64,000 nucleotides of DNA. Source: Lysobacterales bacterium (GTDB lineage Bacteria > Pseudomonadota > Gammaproteobacteria > Xanthomonadales > SZUA-38). Where the stretch lies: the NCBI GenBank assembly GCA_028285525.1, contig JANQOZ010000093.1, positions 1 through 64,000 of the forward strand. Reading direction: 5' to 3'. Under the pieces are notes generated by a model. The model saw nothing but the letters and a program-made list of their open reading frames with translations, had not been told where the DNA came from and did no database searches. The position numbers and the translations under genes are program-made. Below are positions 45,456-55,364 of the stretch, in pieces (the first letter of the stretch is position 1; every line of letters begins with the position of its first letter).

Positions 45456-48400
45456 ATGAAGTCAACCGTTGTCCCATCACGGCGCCAGGCGGGCGTCCTG
45501 CTGGCGCTGCTGCTGGCCTTTGGCGCCGTTGCGCCCGCAATCGCCGGCACGCGCATGCTGCGTTATCCAGACGTTCACGCTGACCAGGTCGTATTCAGCT
45601 ACGCTGGTGATCTGTGGCTGGCACCCATCAGTGGTGACACCCCTGCACGTCGCCTGACCTCCCATCCCGGCCTCGAGCTGTTTCCGCGCTTTTCGCCTGA
45701 CGGCACTCAAGTTGCATTCACCGGACAATACCGGGGTGATGATCAGGTTTATGTGATTGACGTGGCCGGCGGCGAACCGCGGCAGCTCACCTGGTACCCC
45801 ACCGACGGGCCCCTGCCGGCCCGCTGGGGTGTAGAGCATCAGGTCTACGGCTGGAAGCCAGATGGCTCAGCGGTGCTGTTCCGCTCGCAGCGCGAGGATT
45901 TCAACGACCGACGCCTATATACCGTCGACCTGGCCGGTGGCCTTCCCCAGGTATTACCCATGCCTCGGGCTGGCTCAGGCGATTTCTCGCCGGACGGTAC
46001 TCAGATCGTTTACTCGCCGCTGTTTCGCGACTTCCGGACGTGGAAACGCTACCAGGGCGGCTGGGCGCAGAACCTTTACGTATACAACCTCGACGAGACC
46101 AGCTCGAGCCAGCTCACGAGCCACATCCGCACCGAGCGCGACCCGGTCTGGCTGAGCAGCGGCATCTATTTTGTCTCCGATCGAAACGGCAAGCTTGAGC
46201 TTTACGGTCCGGGTGCCAATGGCGCTACACAGACGAAGCTGACCGACAGCAACGGCTGGGACATCAAGTGGGCCAGCGGTGACGGAAAGCAGCAGATTGT
46301 CTATGAAGCCGCCGGCACCATCGGTCATTTCGACGCCGCGACCGGGCGCCAGCAGCTGCTGGACATCACCGTGCCTGACGACCGGGTGCGCCGCACGATG
46401 CGTCGCATCGATGCGTCCAAGCAAATCGAAGGTTTCGACCTTTCCAGCGACGGTAAGCGGGTCCTGTTCACCGCACGTGGCGACGTTTTCAGCGCGCCGG
46501 TCGAGCACGGCATCACCCGCAACCTGACACAACGCGGCAACGCCCATGATCGCGAGGCCACGTGGTCTCCGGACGGATCAATGGTGGCCTTCGTCAGCGA
46601 CCGAAGCGGCGAAGAGCAGATCTACGTGGTGCCGCACGACGGCGGCGAAGCCAGAGCACTGACGCCATCGCGCGCAGCACGGATCTACGGCTTGAGCTGG
46701 GCGCCGGATGGTGAGTCGCTCGCTTTCCGGGACCATACCGGCCGTGTTCGGGTGGTGGACTTGGAAGGACAGGAGACCGACGTGGTTTACACCACGCTGG
46801 ACGGCGTTAATGACTACGTCTGGTCGCCGGATTCTCGCTACCTGGCATTCAGCCAGGAAATGGAAAGCGGCATGAACGCGGTCTTTGTGTGGTCAAAGGA
46901 CACCGGCGACATCCGGATGGTGACCGATGGTTTCTTCCAGGCGTTCGGGCCGGCGTTCGGCGCTGACGGACAGCACCTGTTTTTTATTGGCGACCGCGAA
47001 TTTGCGCCGCAGATCGGCTCGTTTGAGTGGAACTATGTGGTCGATCGCGAGAGCCGTGTCTATGCGCTCGCCCTCAACACCGATTCACCGAATCCGTTTG
47101 GGCCGCGGAACGACGAGACCGGGAAGTCGGAGGACGAAGCGTCCGAAGACGAAGACAACGGTGAAGAAGAAGAAGAGATGCAGGTGGAGATCGATTTCGA
47201 CGGCATTGCCCGACGCGTGATTCGCTTGCCGATCGACGCCTCCAACATCTATGGAGTTCAGTCGGTCGACGGTGGTCTGCTCTATATCACCGGCAGCCCG
47301 TTTGTTTACGGCCGTCAGGGACCGACGCCAAACAAGCTTTTCCGCTTCGATTTTGAGAAACGGGAGAGTAAAGAGCTGGCCAGCAGTTTCCGCGGGCTGT
47401 CGGTACCCAGCAGCGGGAAGTATCTGCTGCTTCGCACCGGCGAGGGCTTCGCACGGATCGAGGTGAGTGACGGCGACAAGAAAACGTCGGTAAGCACCGC
47501 CAACCTGATCGTTCACCGTGCACCGGCCGAGGAATGGCCGGTGGTCTTCGACGAAGTGTGGCGCCGCTTCCGCGACTACTTCTACGTCGCCAACCTGCAC
47601 GGCTACGACTGGGAGGCGCTGCGTGAGCAGTATCGACCGCTGGTAGCCGACGTCTCGACGCGCGAGGACCTCAATACCCTCATGGGTGAGATGATCGCCG
47701 AGCTGAACGCAGGGCACGCGTACGTATCCGGTGGGGATCTGCAGGCCGGTGATCGGTCGAGCGTGGCGCTCCTGGGAGCACGGTTTGAGCTTGACGGCGA
47801 CCACTACCGTTTCGCGCACATCTACGACGGCGACAACGCCGAGCCAAAGTATCGATCGCCGCTGAATGAAGTGGGAGTGAATATCAGCGAGGGCGACTAC
47901 CTGCTTGCCGTCAACGGCCGCACGCTCACCTCGTCCGATAACCCGTACGCGCTGCTGACCGACCTTGGCTCGCAGCCGGTTGAACTGCTGGTGAACGATG
48001 AGCCTTCAACCGAGGACGCTCGACGTGTGCTCGTGGAACCTATTTCGGGCGAGAGCGATCTGGTTTACCTGGAATGGGTGGAGAAGAACCGCCAATACGT
48101 CGCTGAGAAGACCGACGGCAAGGTGGGCTACCTGCACATTCCCGACATGGGCTCAGCCGGCATTTATGAGTTCATCAAATGGTATTACCCGCAGCGCCGC
48201 AAGCAGGGCCTGATTGTCGACGTCCGGGGCAACGGCGGCGGCAACGTGTCGCAGATGATCCTGCGGCGGCTGATGCTTAAACCCCTGGGCTATGGCTACC
48301 AGGCGCACCGCACGGCGGTGGAAAGCTATCCGGGGCCGGCGTTCAACGGCCACATGGTGGCGCTGATCAGCGAAGACTCAGCCTCAGATGGCGACATCTT

Positions 48401-48716
48401 CCCGCACTACTTCCGCAAGGCCGGGCTCGGGCCGCTGATCGGCAAGCGGTCCTGGGGTGGCGTGGTCGGTATCACCAACCACGGCCCGTTGATCGACGGC
48501 GGCAGCGTCAACGTGCCGGAATACGGTATCGGGGATGCGGAAGACGGCTGGATCGTTGAGGGTGAGGGTGTGCCGCCGGACATCGAGGTGGCCAACGACC
48601 CGGCGACGGGCGCCGACGCTCAGCTCGATCGCGGTATTGCTGAGGTGATGGCGAAGATCGAGGCTGACCCGCCCCAGTGGCCGGCCAAGCCGGCCGACCC
48701 GGTAAAGCTGGACTAG
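45456..48716 (+). CDS. Tricorn-like S41 serine protease with beta-propeller domains
   Basis: 1,086 residues, exported. After a signal peptide come two beta-propellers of PD40/TolB type (SPDGTQVAFTGQYRGDDQVYVIDVAGGEPRQLT-style blades), an acidic low-complexity insert (EDEASEDEDNGEEEEE) about residue 570, a PDZ-like region and an S41 peptidase domain near the C-terminus: VGYLHIPDMGSAGIYEF, LIVDVRGNGGG, nucleophile Ser about residue 975 in ISEDSASDGD. Tricorn degrades oligopeptides; bacterial secreted relatives act in the periplasm. ATG 45456 with AAGGA ahead is chosen over 45372. Downstream an M28 peptidase gene converges, so both ends of a peptide-digesting system are here. Confidence 0.92.
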   Translation: MKSTVVPSRRQAGVLLALLLAFGAVAPAIAGTRMLRYPDVHADQVVFSYAGDLWLAPISGDTPARRLTSHPGLELFPRFSPDGTQVAFTGQYRGDDQVYVIDVAGGEPRQLTWYPTDGPLPARWGVEHQVYGWKPDGSAVLFRSQREDFNDRRLYTVDLAGGLPQVLPMPRAGSGDFSPDGTQIVYSPLFRDFRTWKRYQGGWAQNLYVYNLDETSSSQLTSHIRTERDPVWLSSGIYFVSDRNGKLELYGPGANGATQTKLTDSNGWDIKWASGDGKQQIVYEAAGTIGHFDAATGRQQLLDITVPDDRVRRTMRRIDASKQIEGFDLSSDGKRVLFTARGDVFSAPVEHGITRNLTQRGNAHDREATWSPDGSMVAFVSDRSGEEQIYVVPHDGGEARALTPSRAARIYGLSWAPDGESLAFRDHTGRVRVVDLEGQETDVVYTTLDGVNDYVWSPDSRYLAFSQEMESGMNAVFVWSKDTGDIRMVTDGFFQAFGPAFGADGQHLFFIGDREFAPQIGSFEWNYVVDRESRVYALALNTDSPNPFGPRNDETGKSEDEASEDEDNGEEEEEMQVEIDFDGIARRVIRLPIDASNIYGVQSVDGGLLYITGSPFVYGRQGPTPNKLFRFDFEKRESKELASSFRGLSVPSSGKYLLLRTGEGFARIEVSDGDKKTSVSTANLIVHRAPAEEWPVVFDEVWRRFRDYFYVANLHGYDWEALREQYRPLVADVSTREDLNTLMGEMIAELNAGHAYVSGGDLQAGDRSSVALLGARFELDGDHYRFAHIYDGDNAEPKYRSPLNEVGVNISEGDYLLAVNGRTLTSSDNPYALLTDLGSQPVELLVNDEPSTEDARRVLVEPISGESDLVYLEWVEKNRQYVAEKTDGKVGYLHIPDMGSAGIYEFIKWYYPQRRKQGLIVDVRGNGGGNVSQMILRRLMLKPLGYGYQAHRTAVESYPGPAFNGHMVALISEDSASDGDIFPHYFRKAGLGPLIGKRSWGGVVGITNHGPLIDGGSVNVPEYGIGDAEDGWIVEGEGVPPDIEVANDPATGADAQLDRGIAEVMAKIEADPPQWPAKPADPVKLD

Positions 48717-48727
48717 CTTACGAACGG

Positions 48728-48752
48728 ACGGAGCCGGCATTGCCGGCTCCGT
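48728..48752. terminator. Shared hairpin between convergent peptidase genes
   Basis: A 12-bp stem (48728-48739 with 48741-48752) ending in GTTTC lies 11 bases after the protease stop and just before the M28 peptidase stop on the other strand. The stem is strong, the U-tract weak on both sides; it likely serves both convergent genes. Confidence 0.6.
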
Positions 48753-48759
48753 TTCAAAC

Positions 48760-50532
48760 TCAGGGTCGCCCTGCCCCTTCTGCAAGGCTTGCCACCTCGG
48801 CCAGCGCGGCTTTCCGGGCGGCTTCAAATTCATCGCCGGGCTTCCACTGCTGCATCTCGTCAGCATTGGCGGCGATCATGCCGCAGTAAAACCCGAAGCG
48901 CGCGTCGTTGACCATCCCCTCAAAGTTCCAGTCCGCCGTAAGCTCGTCGCTCGGCTGATGGTAGTTGCGGGTGGTGTATTGACCCATTTTCTGGGCACCC
49001 CATCCTTCCGGGCGGCCGACAAAATCCGTGCCGCCGCTGAGATACAGGGCGGGAACGCCGATCTTGGCCAGGCTGAACTGGTCGGAGCGGTAGAAAAAGC
49101 CTTTGTCGGGAAACTGGTCTCCCAGCACAACCCGATCCTCCATTTCGGCCACCATGGCCGTGACTTCGTCCAGGCTGGATTTGCCCTTACCGATAAACGT
49201 GATGTCGCGCGTGGCGCCCCAGATATTTCCGCTGTCGAAGTTGACGTTTGCGGCGATTTTGCCGGGGTGGAAAGTGGGCTCGCGGGCCAGGAACTTCGAT
49301 CCGAGGAGCCCCTGCTCTTCAGCGCCGACAAACGCCATCAGCACGGACCGCCGCGGTTTGCTTTGCGCAACAGCCCTGGCGATGGCCATCACCATGCCCG
49401 TTCCGCTCGCGTTATCCCTGGCGCCGTTGTAGATCCGATCTTCCGGGTCTCCGGCAAAATTGGGTAAGCCGATACCCAGATGATCGTGGTGCGCCGTAAA
49501 GACCACGACCTCGTCCGCCAGCTCCGGATCGCTACCCGGGAGGAGACCAAGAACGTTGGCGGACTGTACCCGGTTGATCTCGTTATTCAGGGTGATCGAG
49601 GTGTTCAGATTCAGATCGACCGGCTCGAACTCCCGCGTCTTGGCGGCTTCAATCAGCTGATTGAGGTCCTGGCCTCCGAAGCGGACGAGTTTTTCTGCCG
49701 CGTCGCTGGTGAGCCAGGCCGCCGCCTGAATGCGCGGCTCGTCGCCCGCCGGCAGCTCGAACTGTTCGCCGGTCCAGGACGTCTGCACCACCTGCCATGG
49801 ATAGCCTGCCGACGGATCTGTGTGGATGATAATTGCGCCCGCAGCGCCCTGCTTGGCGGCGCTTTCGTACTTGTAGTCCCAGCGACCGTAGTACAGGCGC
49901 CGGTTGCCGGCGAAAAGGTCGTCGTCCCAGTCAGGGTCGTTGTTCAGCATGACCAGCGTCTTGCCAGTGAGGTCCTGACCTTTGTAGTCGTCCCACTCAT
50001 ATTCCGGTGCCTGAATGCCGTACCCGACAAACACCAGATCGGATTCGGTGATGATTGACTGCTGGGACTGAACGCCGCTACCGACAATGAACTCCGTGCT
50101 CTGAATCAAATCGAGCTTTTCGCCGCCGGAGCTGAACGACCACGTTGGCGGCTGATCTGCGTTGATCCCAACCAGGTCGAACGCCTGCTCCCAGCTGCCG
50201 TCAGCCGCGCCGGGCTTGTAGCCCATGGCCTCAAGGCCCTCAGCGATGTACTTACGCGCTTTGACGTCACCCTCGCTTCCCGGGCCCCTGCCCTCATACG
50301 CATCGCTGCCGATTTCCGCGACGACGGTTCGTATCGCCTCGCCGGTGATGGTTTCTGCCGCGGCTCGAATCGCTGCGCTGATGGGGCCATCGGTCTCCAC
50401 CGCAGGCGTATCAACCGGCGCCGGGGCGGGATTGTCGGTTTGTCCTGTAGTTGGGTCGGATTCGGAGGAGCAAGCCGCGAGGAAGAGCGGCAGCAGCAGA
50501 AACGGGGTTGCCCGTCGGGGAAATGGTTTCAT
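48760..50532 (-). CDS. M28 family peptidase lipoprotein with PA insert
   Basis: 590 residues with lipobox LFLAAC (signal peptidase II). The zinc aminopeptidase core is clear: TAHHDHLGIG, ARDNASGTG, VGAEEQGLLGS, NFDSGNIWG and YHQPSDEL, giving the His/Asp/Glu metal ligands. A protease-associated (PA) insert lies before it (SIITESDLVFVGYGI to QGAAGAIIIHTDPSAGYPW). It trims amino-terminal residues of peptides at the cell surface or in the periplasm. The ATG at 50532 begins the signal; the frame is open to 50601. It pairs functionally with the tricorn-type protease. Confidence 0.93.
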   Translation of the reverse strand: MKPFPRRATPFLLLPLFLAACSSESDPTTGQTDNPAPAPVDTPAVETDGPISAAIRAAAETITGEAIRTVVAEIGSDAYEGRGPGSEGDVKARKYIAEGLEAMGYKPGAADGSWEQAFDLVGINADQPPTWSFSSGGEKLDLIQSTEFIVGSGVQSQQSIITESDLVFVGYGIQAPEYEWDDYKGQDLTGKTLVMLNNDPDWDDDLFAGNRRLYYGRWDYKYESAAKQGAAGAIIIHTDPSAGYPWQVVQTSWTGEQFELPAGDEPRIQAAAWLTSDAAEKLVRFGGQDLNQLIEAAKTREFEPVDLNLNTSITLNNEINRVQSANVLGLLPGSDPELADEVVVFTAHHDHLGIGLPNFAGDPEDRIYNGARDNASGTGMVMAIARAVAQSKPRRSVLMAFVGAEEQGLLGSKFLAREPTFHPGKIAANVNFDSGNIWGATRDITFIGKGKSSLDEVTAMVAEMEDRVVLGDQFPDKGFFYRSDQFSLAKIGVPALYLSGGTDFVGRPEGWGAQKMGQYTTRNYHQPSDELTADWNFEGMVNDARFGFYCGMIAANADEMQQWKPGDEFEAARKAALAEVASLAEGAGRP

Positions 50533-50683
50533 GGAATCAGTCTCGAAAGTGGTCAGTAGTGGCCTCAGCGACCGCCGGACGGCCTCTTGAGCGTTGCGCA
50601 ATCCTACCTGCCCACGCCCAAACTGGCCACCGGGCCCGAACCACTAAACCTTCGTGCTGATTGAGGTAAACTAGCGCCGGCCT

Positions 50684-50770
50684 GCCCGGGTGGCGAAATT
50701 GGTAGACGCAAGGGACTTAAAATCCCTCGGAGGAAACTCCGTGCCGGTTCGAGCCCGGCCCCGGGCACCA
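50684..50770 (+). tRNA. tRNA-Leu (anticodon UAA)
   Basis: 87-base cloverleaf with class II variable arm and encoded CCA. Acceptor stem GCCCGGG/CCCGGGC (50684-50690 and 50760-50766), discriminator A, then CCA. The D loop has AAATTGGTAGACGC, the anticodon loop is CTTAAAA with anticodon TAA, the variable arm CTCGGAGGAAACTCCG and the T loop GGTTCGAGCCC. It marks the left edge of the AT-richer region with many unknown genes, a common integration target; no duplicated 3' end was found downstream. Confidence 0.97.
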
Positions 50771-51066
50771 AATTACCTTCTGTGATCATGGGCTTGCGGT
50801 AACGCTAATAACCTTCATCTGTGTGGTCCCAACGTCTTGTGCCAGTTTGGTGTCACAGTTGCCAGCAGAAGCGGCAATTTGCCCTGGGGCAGTTCTTAGA
50901 ATGGGCCGAAGTGGCCGCGATAACCGGGGTGGCTCATCCTAAACCTTTGGATTCCTCAGGAAACTGAGGCGCACCGAAAAGGCGCTCGTTTCAACAGCGT
51001 AGGTCCTACCCCAACGGTCGTGGTCTTCTGTATAGGGGAAATGCTCGCGCCTTTCGTTTAAAGGCC
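50771..51066. other. Gene-free region after tRNA-Leu
   Basis: About 300 bases with no coding frame on either strand. A hairpin with a GNRA-type loop is visible (CCTCAG-GAAA-CTGAGG, 50954-50969), followed by a short GCGC palindrome. It may belong to the 5' leader of the unknown gene at 51067, or be a remnant of an attachment region. No known riboswitch recognised. Confidence 0.4.
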
Positions 51067-53304
51067 ATGAAAATGGTCGTGATCGTGCTTTTGTTATTCG
51101 CCTCGGCTTGCTCTGCGGTCACCATCAGCCCCGATCAGCAGGGCGACGTCTTGATTTTTCCTTACTACACAGGCCTGTCGCCATACAGTTCCCTGGTTTC
51201 AGTCAGCAACGCCAGTCGCGGATCGATCGCTGCGGTGCGAATTACCTTCCGTGGGCGGAACGGCGAAGACTATTCTCTGAATACCTATCTCGCTCCTGGC
51301 GCCGCGTGGGTAGGCGCTGTGGCTGATCAGGGGCTGATTCTCGGTCCCGACCAATGTGCTTTCGGTCCGGGCTTTACGCCTTTGACATCCGAACCTGTGG
51401 ATGTGCCGCGCGAGGGGTTTGTCGAGGTCTACGAATTGGGGCGACTGGACTCCGATCGGGCGGCAACAGACATAGCGGACCAGAACTGTGGCAACTGGGT
51501 TTCCTCAACAGCGCAGTGGCTATCAGGCCGTTCGGCCTTGGCAGCTCAGATGCACCTCATCGATGCCGAATCGGGCACCAGCTTCAGCATCGCGCCTTTG
51601 GTTTTGGATGACTTCAGCGATGTGCCTTTGCACGCCGACCCGGCATTCGCTGGACCGAACCTCACAGACGCTAACCCCCTGCGGGCTCAATTCGTGGTCG
51701 ACGGCCTGCCCGTCAGCACAACATGGCGGGATTCACTGCCCATGATCAATGCCGTACTGGCGGCCTACCGCATTGAGTCCGACTTCACGATCGAAAAGTC
51801 GATTGGCGCAAAACACGAGCTTGTACTTACTCTACCCACGCTGGATGCGGGGGGCAGTCCCGGCGATTTTCCGACCCCGTTGTTCATCTCGGGACGGAAT
51901 CGCAAGGGGACCGTGAGTTCCGACGACGGCGGCCTAGCCAAATGCACACCCTTCTTCCGGCCGCCGCCACCGTTCGCAGAACAGCGTCTGACCAGGGTCG
52001 TGCTCGGTGGACAGCGGGTTTTCCCGGGAACTGCCTCGGAGGCCGTTCATGTCAGTCCACAGGGCAATGGATGCGGATTCTCAACGCAGCGGGCGTTCGA
52101 CGAACTGTTCACCGCAGGGCGAGTCGCAATCCAACCCGGTGAAACCGAGTACGTATCTCAGGAGGGGGTGGTGATACGTGGGTTTCCCCTGCTTGTCGCA
52201 TCGGTGAGCACTCTGAGCAACGAGGAGCTTGGCGTATTCCCAGCGAGCTACGGTTTGAGCCACGCGATTGATCGGAGGCAAAACGTAGAGCGGGCGGGAC
52301 TTGCGGTCAGCGCAAGCGCGTGCCGACCATATTCGGGAAGCCTTTTTGGAATGAACCCTCGCAACGGGACGATCGTCTTCCAGGAAGGCAACCGGGGCTC
52401 GCTCCTGATCCTAGATGCCAATCTTGATGCAGCGCTGACGCTCGGAGGCCCGTTCGTCGACGTGGTTTTTTCGCCGGGCGGTCAAACGCTGTTGGCGTTC
52501 CAAGACGGCCGTATTGTCAGGCTTGACTTGAATCAGCCAGAGCTGGGCCTGACACCAATCGAAGATCCGCCGTTTCTCCCCGACCTGCCGAGGCTGACGG
52601 GCGTGAGTGATGACGGAACGTACGTGTACTTTCGCGTTCCGGATAGGAACATTATTCGCTATGACACCCGCAACGGTGACCAATTTAGGCTTGAAGCCGC
52701 CGACACATTCTTTCGCGGACTTCTGGCTATCTCGTCTAACGGCGAACAAGCCATTGTGCAGAGCTCCGGACCCGTACCGCTGGAATTCTGGGATCTTCGG
52801 ACAGCTGCTGTCAGCCCTGTCCTGAACACTGATGAGCCGCTGTTCCTGCAGGATCCACTCACTCTTATTGAACTGCTGGCAGCGAATCCCTTGCTGGACG
52901 ACCTGGTCCTGTCTGTCAGGACGCTCGAACAGCGGTTTCTCTACCGGCTAAACCTCGTCGAAGACCAGCTTACCCTTCTCAATCCAGAAAATTTGAGCGC
53001 GTCCTTTGTCGACATTTTGAACTTGGCGGAACCGCAAGCTAGCCTCAACAGCTCAGGCGACGGACTGCTGACCACGTTCCTTGAACTAGGAACGAGCAGC
53101 GTTCGCAGCAATCGGTCCCGCCTTTGGCGATTGTCATCAACTGGCGATGCGCCTGAGCGCCTACAGCTGTCAGGCGAAGATTTGGTTCGAGCGAAATCAG
53201 TTGGTAGAGCGTTGATGAGTGACGATGGCCAAGTGTTAGTTGCGGCACTGGGCGATCTCAGTGACCGCTCCGACCGGCTGTGCCGTTTTGATTTAGTGCA
53301 TTAG
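51067..53304 (+). CDS. Exported protein with beta-propeller-like C-terminal half, unknown
   Basis: 745 residues. A signal peptide (MKMVVIVLLLFASACSA) is followed by an N-terminal beta domain opening TISPDQQGDVLIFPYYT, a wording seen in other proteobacterial exported proteins of unknown role. The C-terminal half from about residue 440 has WD/YVTN-type repeats (SPGGQTLLAFQDGRIVRLDLNQ, ISSNGEQAIVQ, SSGDGLLTTFLE). A pair of Cys near both ends of the first domain suggests disulfides. No catalytic motif. It is the first gene after tRNA-Leu and starts the region of unusual genes. Confidence 0.7.
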   Translation: MKMVVIVLLLFASACSAVTISPDQQGDVLIFPYYTGLSPYSSLVSVSNASRGSIAAVRITFRGRNGEDYSLNTYLAPGAAWVGAVADQGLILGPDQCAFGPGFTPLTSEPVDVPREGFVEVYELGRLDSDRAATDIADQNCGNWVSSTAQWLSGRSALAAQMHLIDAESGTSFSIAPLVLDDFSDVPLHADPAFAGPNLTDANPLRAQFVVDGLPVSTTWRDSLPMINAVLAAYRIESDFTIEKSIGAKHELVLTLPTLDAGGSPGDFPTPLFISGRNRKGTVSSDDGGLAKCTPFFRPPPPFAEQRLTRVVLGGQRVFPGTASEAVHVSPQGNGCGFSTQRAFDELFTAGRVAIQPGETEYVSQEGVVIRGFPLLVASVSTLSNEELGVFPASYGLSHAIDRRQNVERAGLAVSASACRPYSGSLFGMNPRNGTIVFQEGNRGSLLILDANLDAALTLGGPFVDVVFSPGGQTLLAFQDGRIVRLDLNQPELGLTPIEDPPFLPDLPRLTGVSDDGTYVYFRVPDRNIIRYDTRNGDQFRLEAADTFFRGLLAISSNGEQAIVQSSGPVPLEFWDLRTAAVSPVLNTDEPLFLQDPLTLIELLAANPLLDDLVLSVRTLEQRFLYRLNLVEDQLTLLNPENLSASFVDILNLAEPQASLNSSGDGLLTTFLELGTSSVRSNRSRLWRLSSTGDAPERLQLSGEDLVRAKSVGRALMSDDGQVLVAALGDLSDRSDRLCRFDLVH

Positions 53305-53534
53305 GCCGGTGAGCGCGAGAGCGGAAAAAGCTCCTGGAAGGTGCCAGCTGTTCGACCGTTCTATCTACTTCGCTGTGCCAACTTTACCTCGCATGCCCCG
53401 TCGCGCGGCGTTTCTTTTGGTCGGCGCTCGGTGAACGATTTTTACACCAGTGTTTATGTTTGCCTCAATTCGATTGATCAGGGTTTCCAGAATCGGCACT
53501 TTTTCCTGACAACGATCTCCCCTATCCTAGCGCT

Positions 53535-54761
53535 ATGAAAACGTACCTCAACGCTGCAGCCTTTCTCGGTTTATCCATGCTCTCTTCGAGCGCATTGACC
53601 GTGAACATCGACCCCTCGCGTTACTACACCTTCATTGACGGCAAACATGATCCTGAGCTTATCCCCGTTGGGGCCATAGTGGGTCATCTTTTCGGGAGGT
53701 TTCCGCAGTACCCAAGCACGTTAAGTTTTGAGCTTGACGACGCCCGGGCGCTGGCGAGCACGGCGTGGGACATTTGCCAGCACCGAGCTGGATCAAGCGA
53801 ACGCTGGGAAGCGCTAAAGACCCCAGAAAACCTGTCTGACCCGGCAGCTGCCGGACGGGCTGCGATGGCTTACCAGATCGCGGAGCTTGAATTCCGGGAG
53901 GACCGGTGGGTATCCGCTCAATCAGAACTCTCCGAGGAGGCATTGCGGCAGCTAGAAGATCACATCGAAGAAGATATCCTCCCTGTAATTCGGCATCAAA
54001 TCGTCGACTACGAAACGATGTTCACCGAGCAACGTCATATCTTCGACAATTTTCGGAGCACCCCACAAGAGACTCGCCCGAATCCGCAAATATCAGCTTC
54101 GGTTGCCGCCCCTGCACTAATGGACGAAACGGGTGCCGTCATCCTCTCCGGCGGCAGCTTCTATCCAGACAGGAACACTGAGTGCCTGCAGACGTTTGCC
54201 GTCTGGCTGGAACCTGCCCTGGCAGCTCGATACGCGGCGGACCAGGGTCTCGACCTCTCTTTGGATGGTATTAAGCAATTTGCCCAGGATCTTCATCCCC
54301 AGTCTTTTGACCCGGCATCTGCTGAGCAAAGTCGGGTTAACATGTTGGCAATGGCTGACGCGCTGGAATCCGTAGCGGCGGGAGACACGCCGGAGGAAGC
54401 CTATCAACGGCACGCGTTGGCGGATGGCGGCTTGCCCTTGAAGTCGTGGCGCGCCATGGCTCAGAGGCCCTACGCTGATCGGATCATGCAATTCCGAGCA
54501 TCTGCCGCTGAAATGTATCCCGAGTTGATGCTGGAAAAAGCTGCCGCCGAACCCTGGTTTCGTTATGCTTATCTGGAGGCCCAACTTGGTGATCGGTCTG
54601 AAGCACCGGAGTGCGATGGTGGCCCGCTTCAACCTAAGCAACCGTTATGCCGACAGCGATTGCGGGAGCAGTATCTCGAATACGCTGAACTCCAGGTTCC
54701 GAACGCGCCGCCCGGCTGGCGTGACTTACTATTGCTGATGCGTATGTCAGGCGGGCGTTAA
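53535..54761 (+). CDS. Exported protein, unknown
   Basis: 408 residues with signal peptide (MKTYLNAAAFLGLSMLSSSALT). The mature part is largely helical, with two possible Cys pairs near the end (PECDGG, LCRQRL). No domain or motif I recognise. An opening of 230 bases separates it from the gene at 51067 on the same strand; the gap is AT-rich without a coding frame. Could be a periplasmic or secreted protein of an accessory module. Confidence 0.6.
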   Translation: MKTYLNAAAFLGLSMLSSSALTVNIDPSRYYTFIDGKHDPELIPVGAIVGHLFGRFPQYPSTLSFELDDARALASTAWDICQHRAGSSERWEALKTPENLSDPAAAGRAAMAYQIAELEFREDRWVSAQSELSEEALRQLEDHIEEDILPVIRHQIVDYETMFTEQRHIFDNFRSTPQETRPNPQISASVAAPALMDETGAVILSGGSFYPDRNTECLQTFAVWLEPALAARYAADQGLDLSLDGIKQFAQDLHPQSFDPASAEQSRVNMLAMADALESVAAGDTPEEAYQRHALADGGLPLKSWRAMAQRPYADRIMQFRASAAEMYPELMLEKAAAEPWFRYAYLEAQLGDRSEAPECDGGPLQPKQPLCRQRLREQYLEYAELQVPNAPPGWRDLLLLMRMSGGR

Positions 54762-54917
54762 TGTAAAAAAGTCTGAGGCACTAGCACCCGCAAGTGCCTT
54801 GAACCGGAGAGCTTCAACGTGATGACGCACTCGTCGCCGTCAATTCTCTATAAAACCAGCAAGCCTCAAGCCCGGACTTATCGACGATAAGGCTTGACGA
54901 GAAGCGGGCATGCACTA

Positions 54918-55364
54918 TCAGTCAACTGCCTTCATTTCATTCAGCGCAGCTAGCTTCTTTTGAGAATTGGCAAGCAGTCGGGTCGGAGAACAATCGCCAA
55001 CGATCGCGTAGCCAGCCTTCACTCGCCCAAAAACCAAATACTCACGACCCGGCGCAAATTTGTAGCTTCGATCGAATGGCGACACTTTGACTCGATAAGA
55101 CCGCTCTTTCTCCGAGCCCTTTATTGACCGAATGATTTTCAAGTCGAGTTCGAGGTTACCAGAAGGACTTTCTGCAAGGGCTTCATCCTGACTCATTTCA
55201 ACTATTGCTGTGGCTATCAAGTCGTATGTGCTGAAGGCGCTGGCCATATCCTTCTCAACACTCCCGTAGGTAATTGTTCGGCAGCTGGTTGATTCACTTG
55301 TTGTTGATGCGCCGATCAGAACGATTAGCAGAAAAAATTTCACGGATTTGAATGCGACCCGCAT
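54918..55364 (-). CDS. Small exported NTR/TIMP-like domain protein
   Basis: 148 residues with signal peptide ending near STTSES. Then SCRTITYGS, a strand-rich middle (YDLIATAIVE, LDLKIIRSIKG, RSYRVKVSP) and GREYLVFGRVKAGYAIVGDCSPTRLL. The first Cys, the LVFGRV strand and the late Cys in GDCSPT match the layout of the TIMP/netrin (NTR)-like fold. This is a low-level match. Its ATG overlaps the stop of the upstream small gene as TAATG, so both are cotranscribed. Confidence 0.6.
   Translation of the reverse strand: MRVAFKSVKFFLLIVLIGASTTSESTSCRTITYGSVEKDMASAFSTYDLIATAIVEMSQDEALAESPSGNLELDLKIIRSIKGSEKERSYRVKVSPFDRSYKFAPGREYLVFGRVKAGYAIVGDCSPTRLLANSQKKLAALNEMKAVD

Noticed and set aside
50954-50969. 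Riboswitch in the leader of the gene at 51067
   Set aside because: Only a GNRA hairpin is visible; no known aptamer core such as the cyclic di-GMP or cobalamin box was found.
53341-53538. Small plus-strand frame between two unknown genes
   Set aside because: No convincing ribosome-binding site or composition; treated as intergenic.
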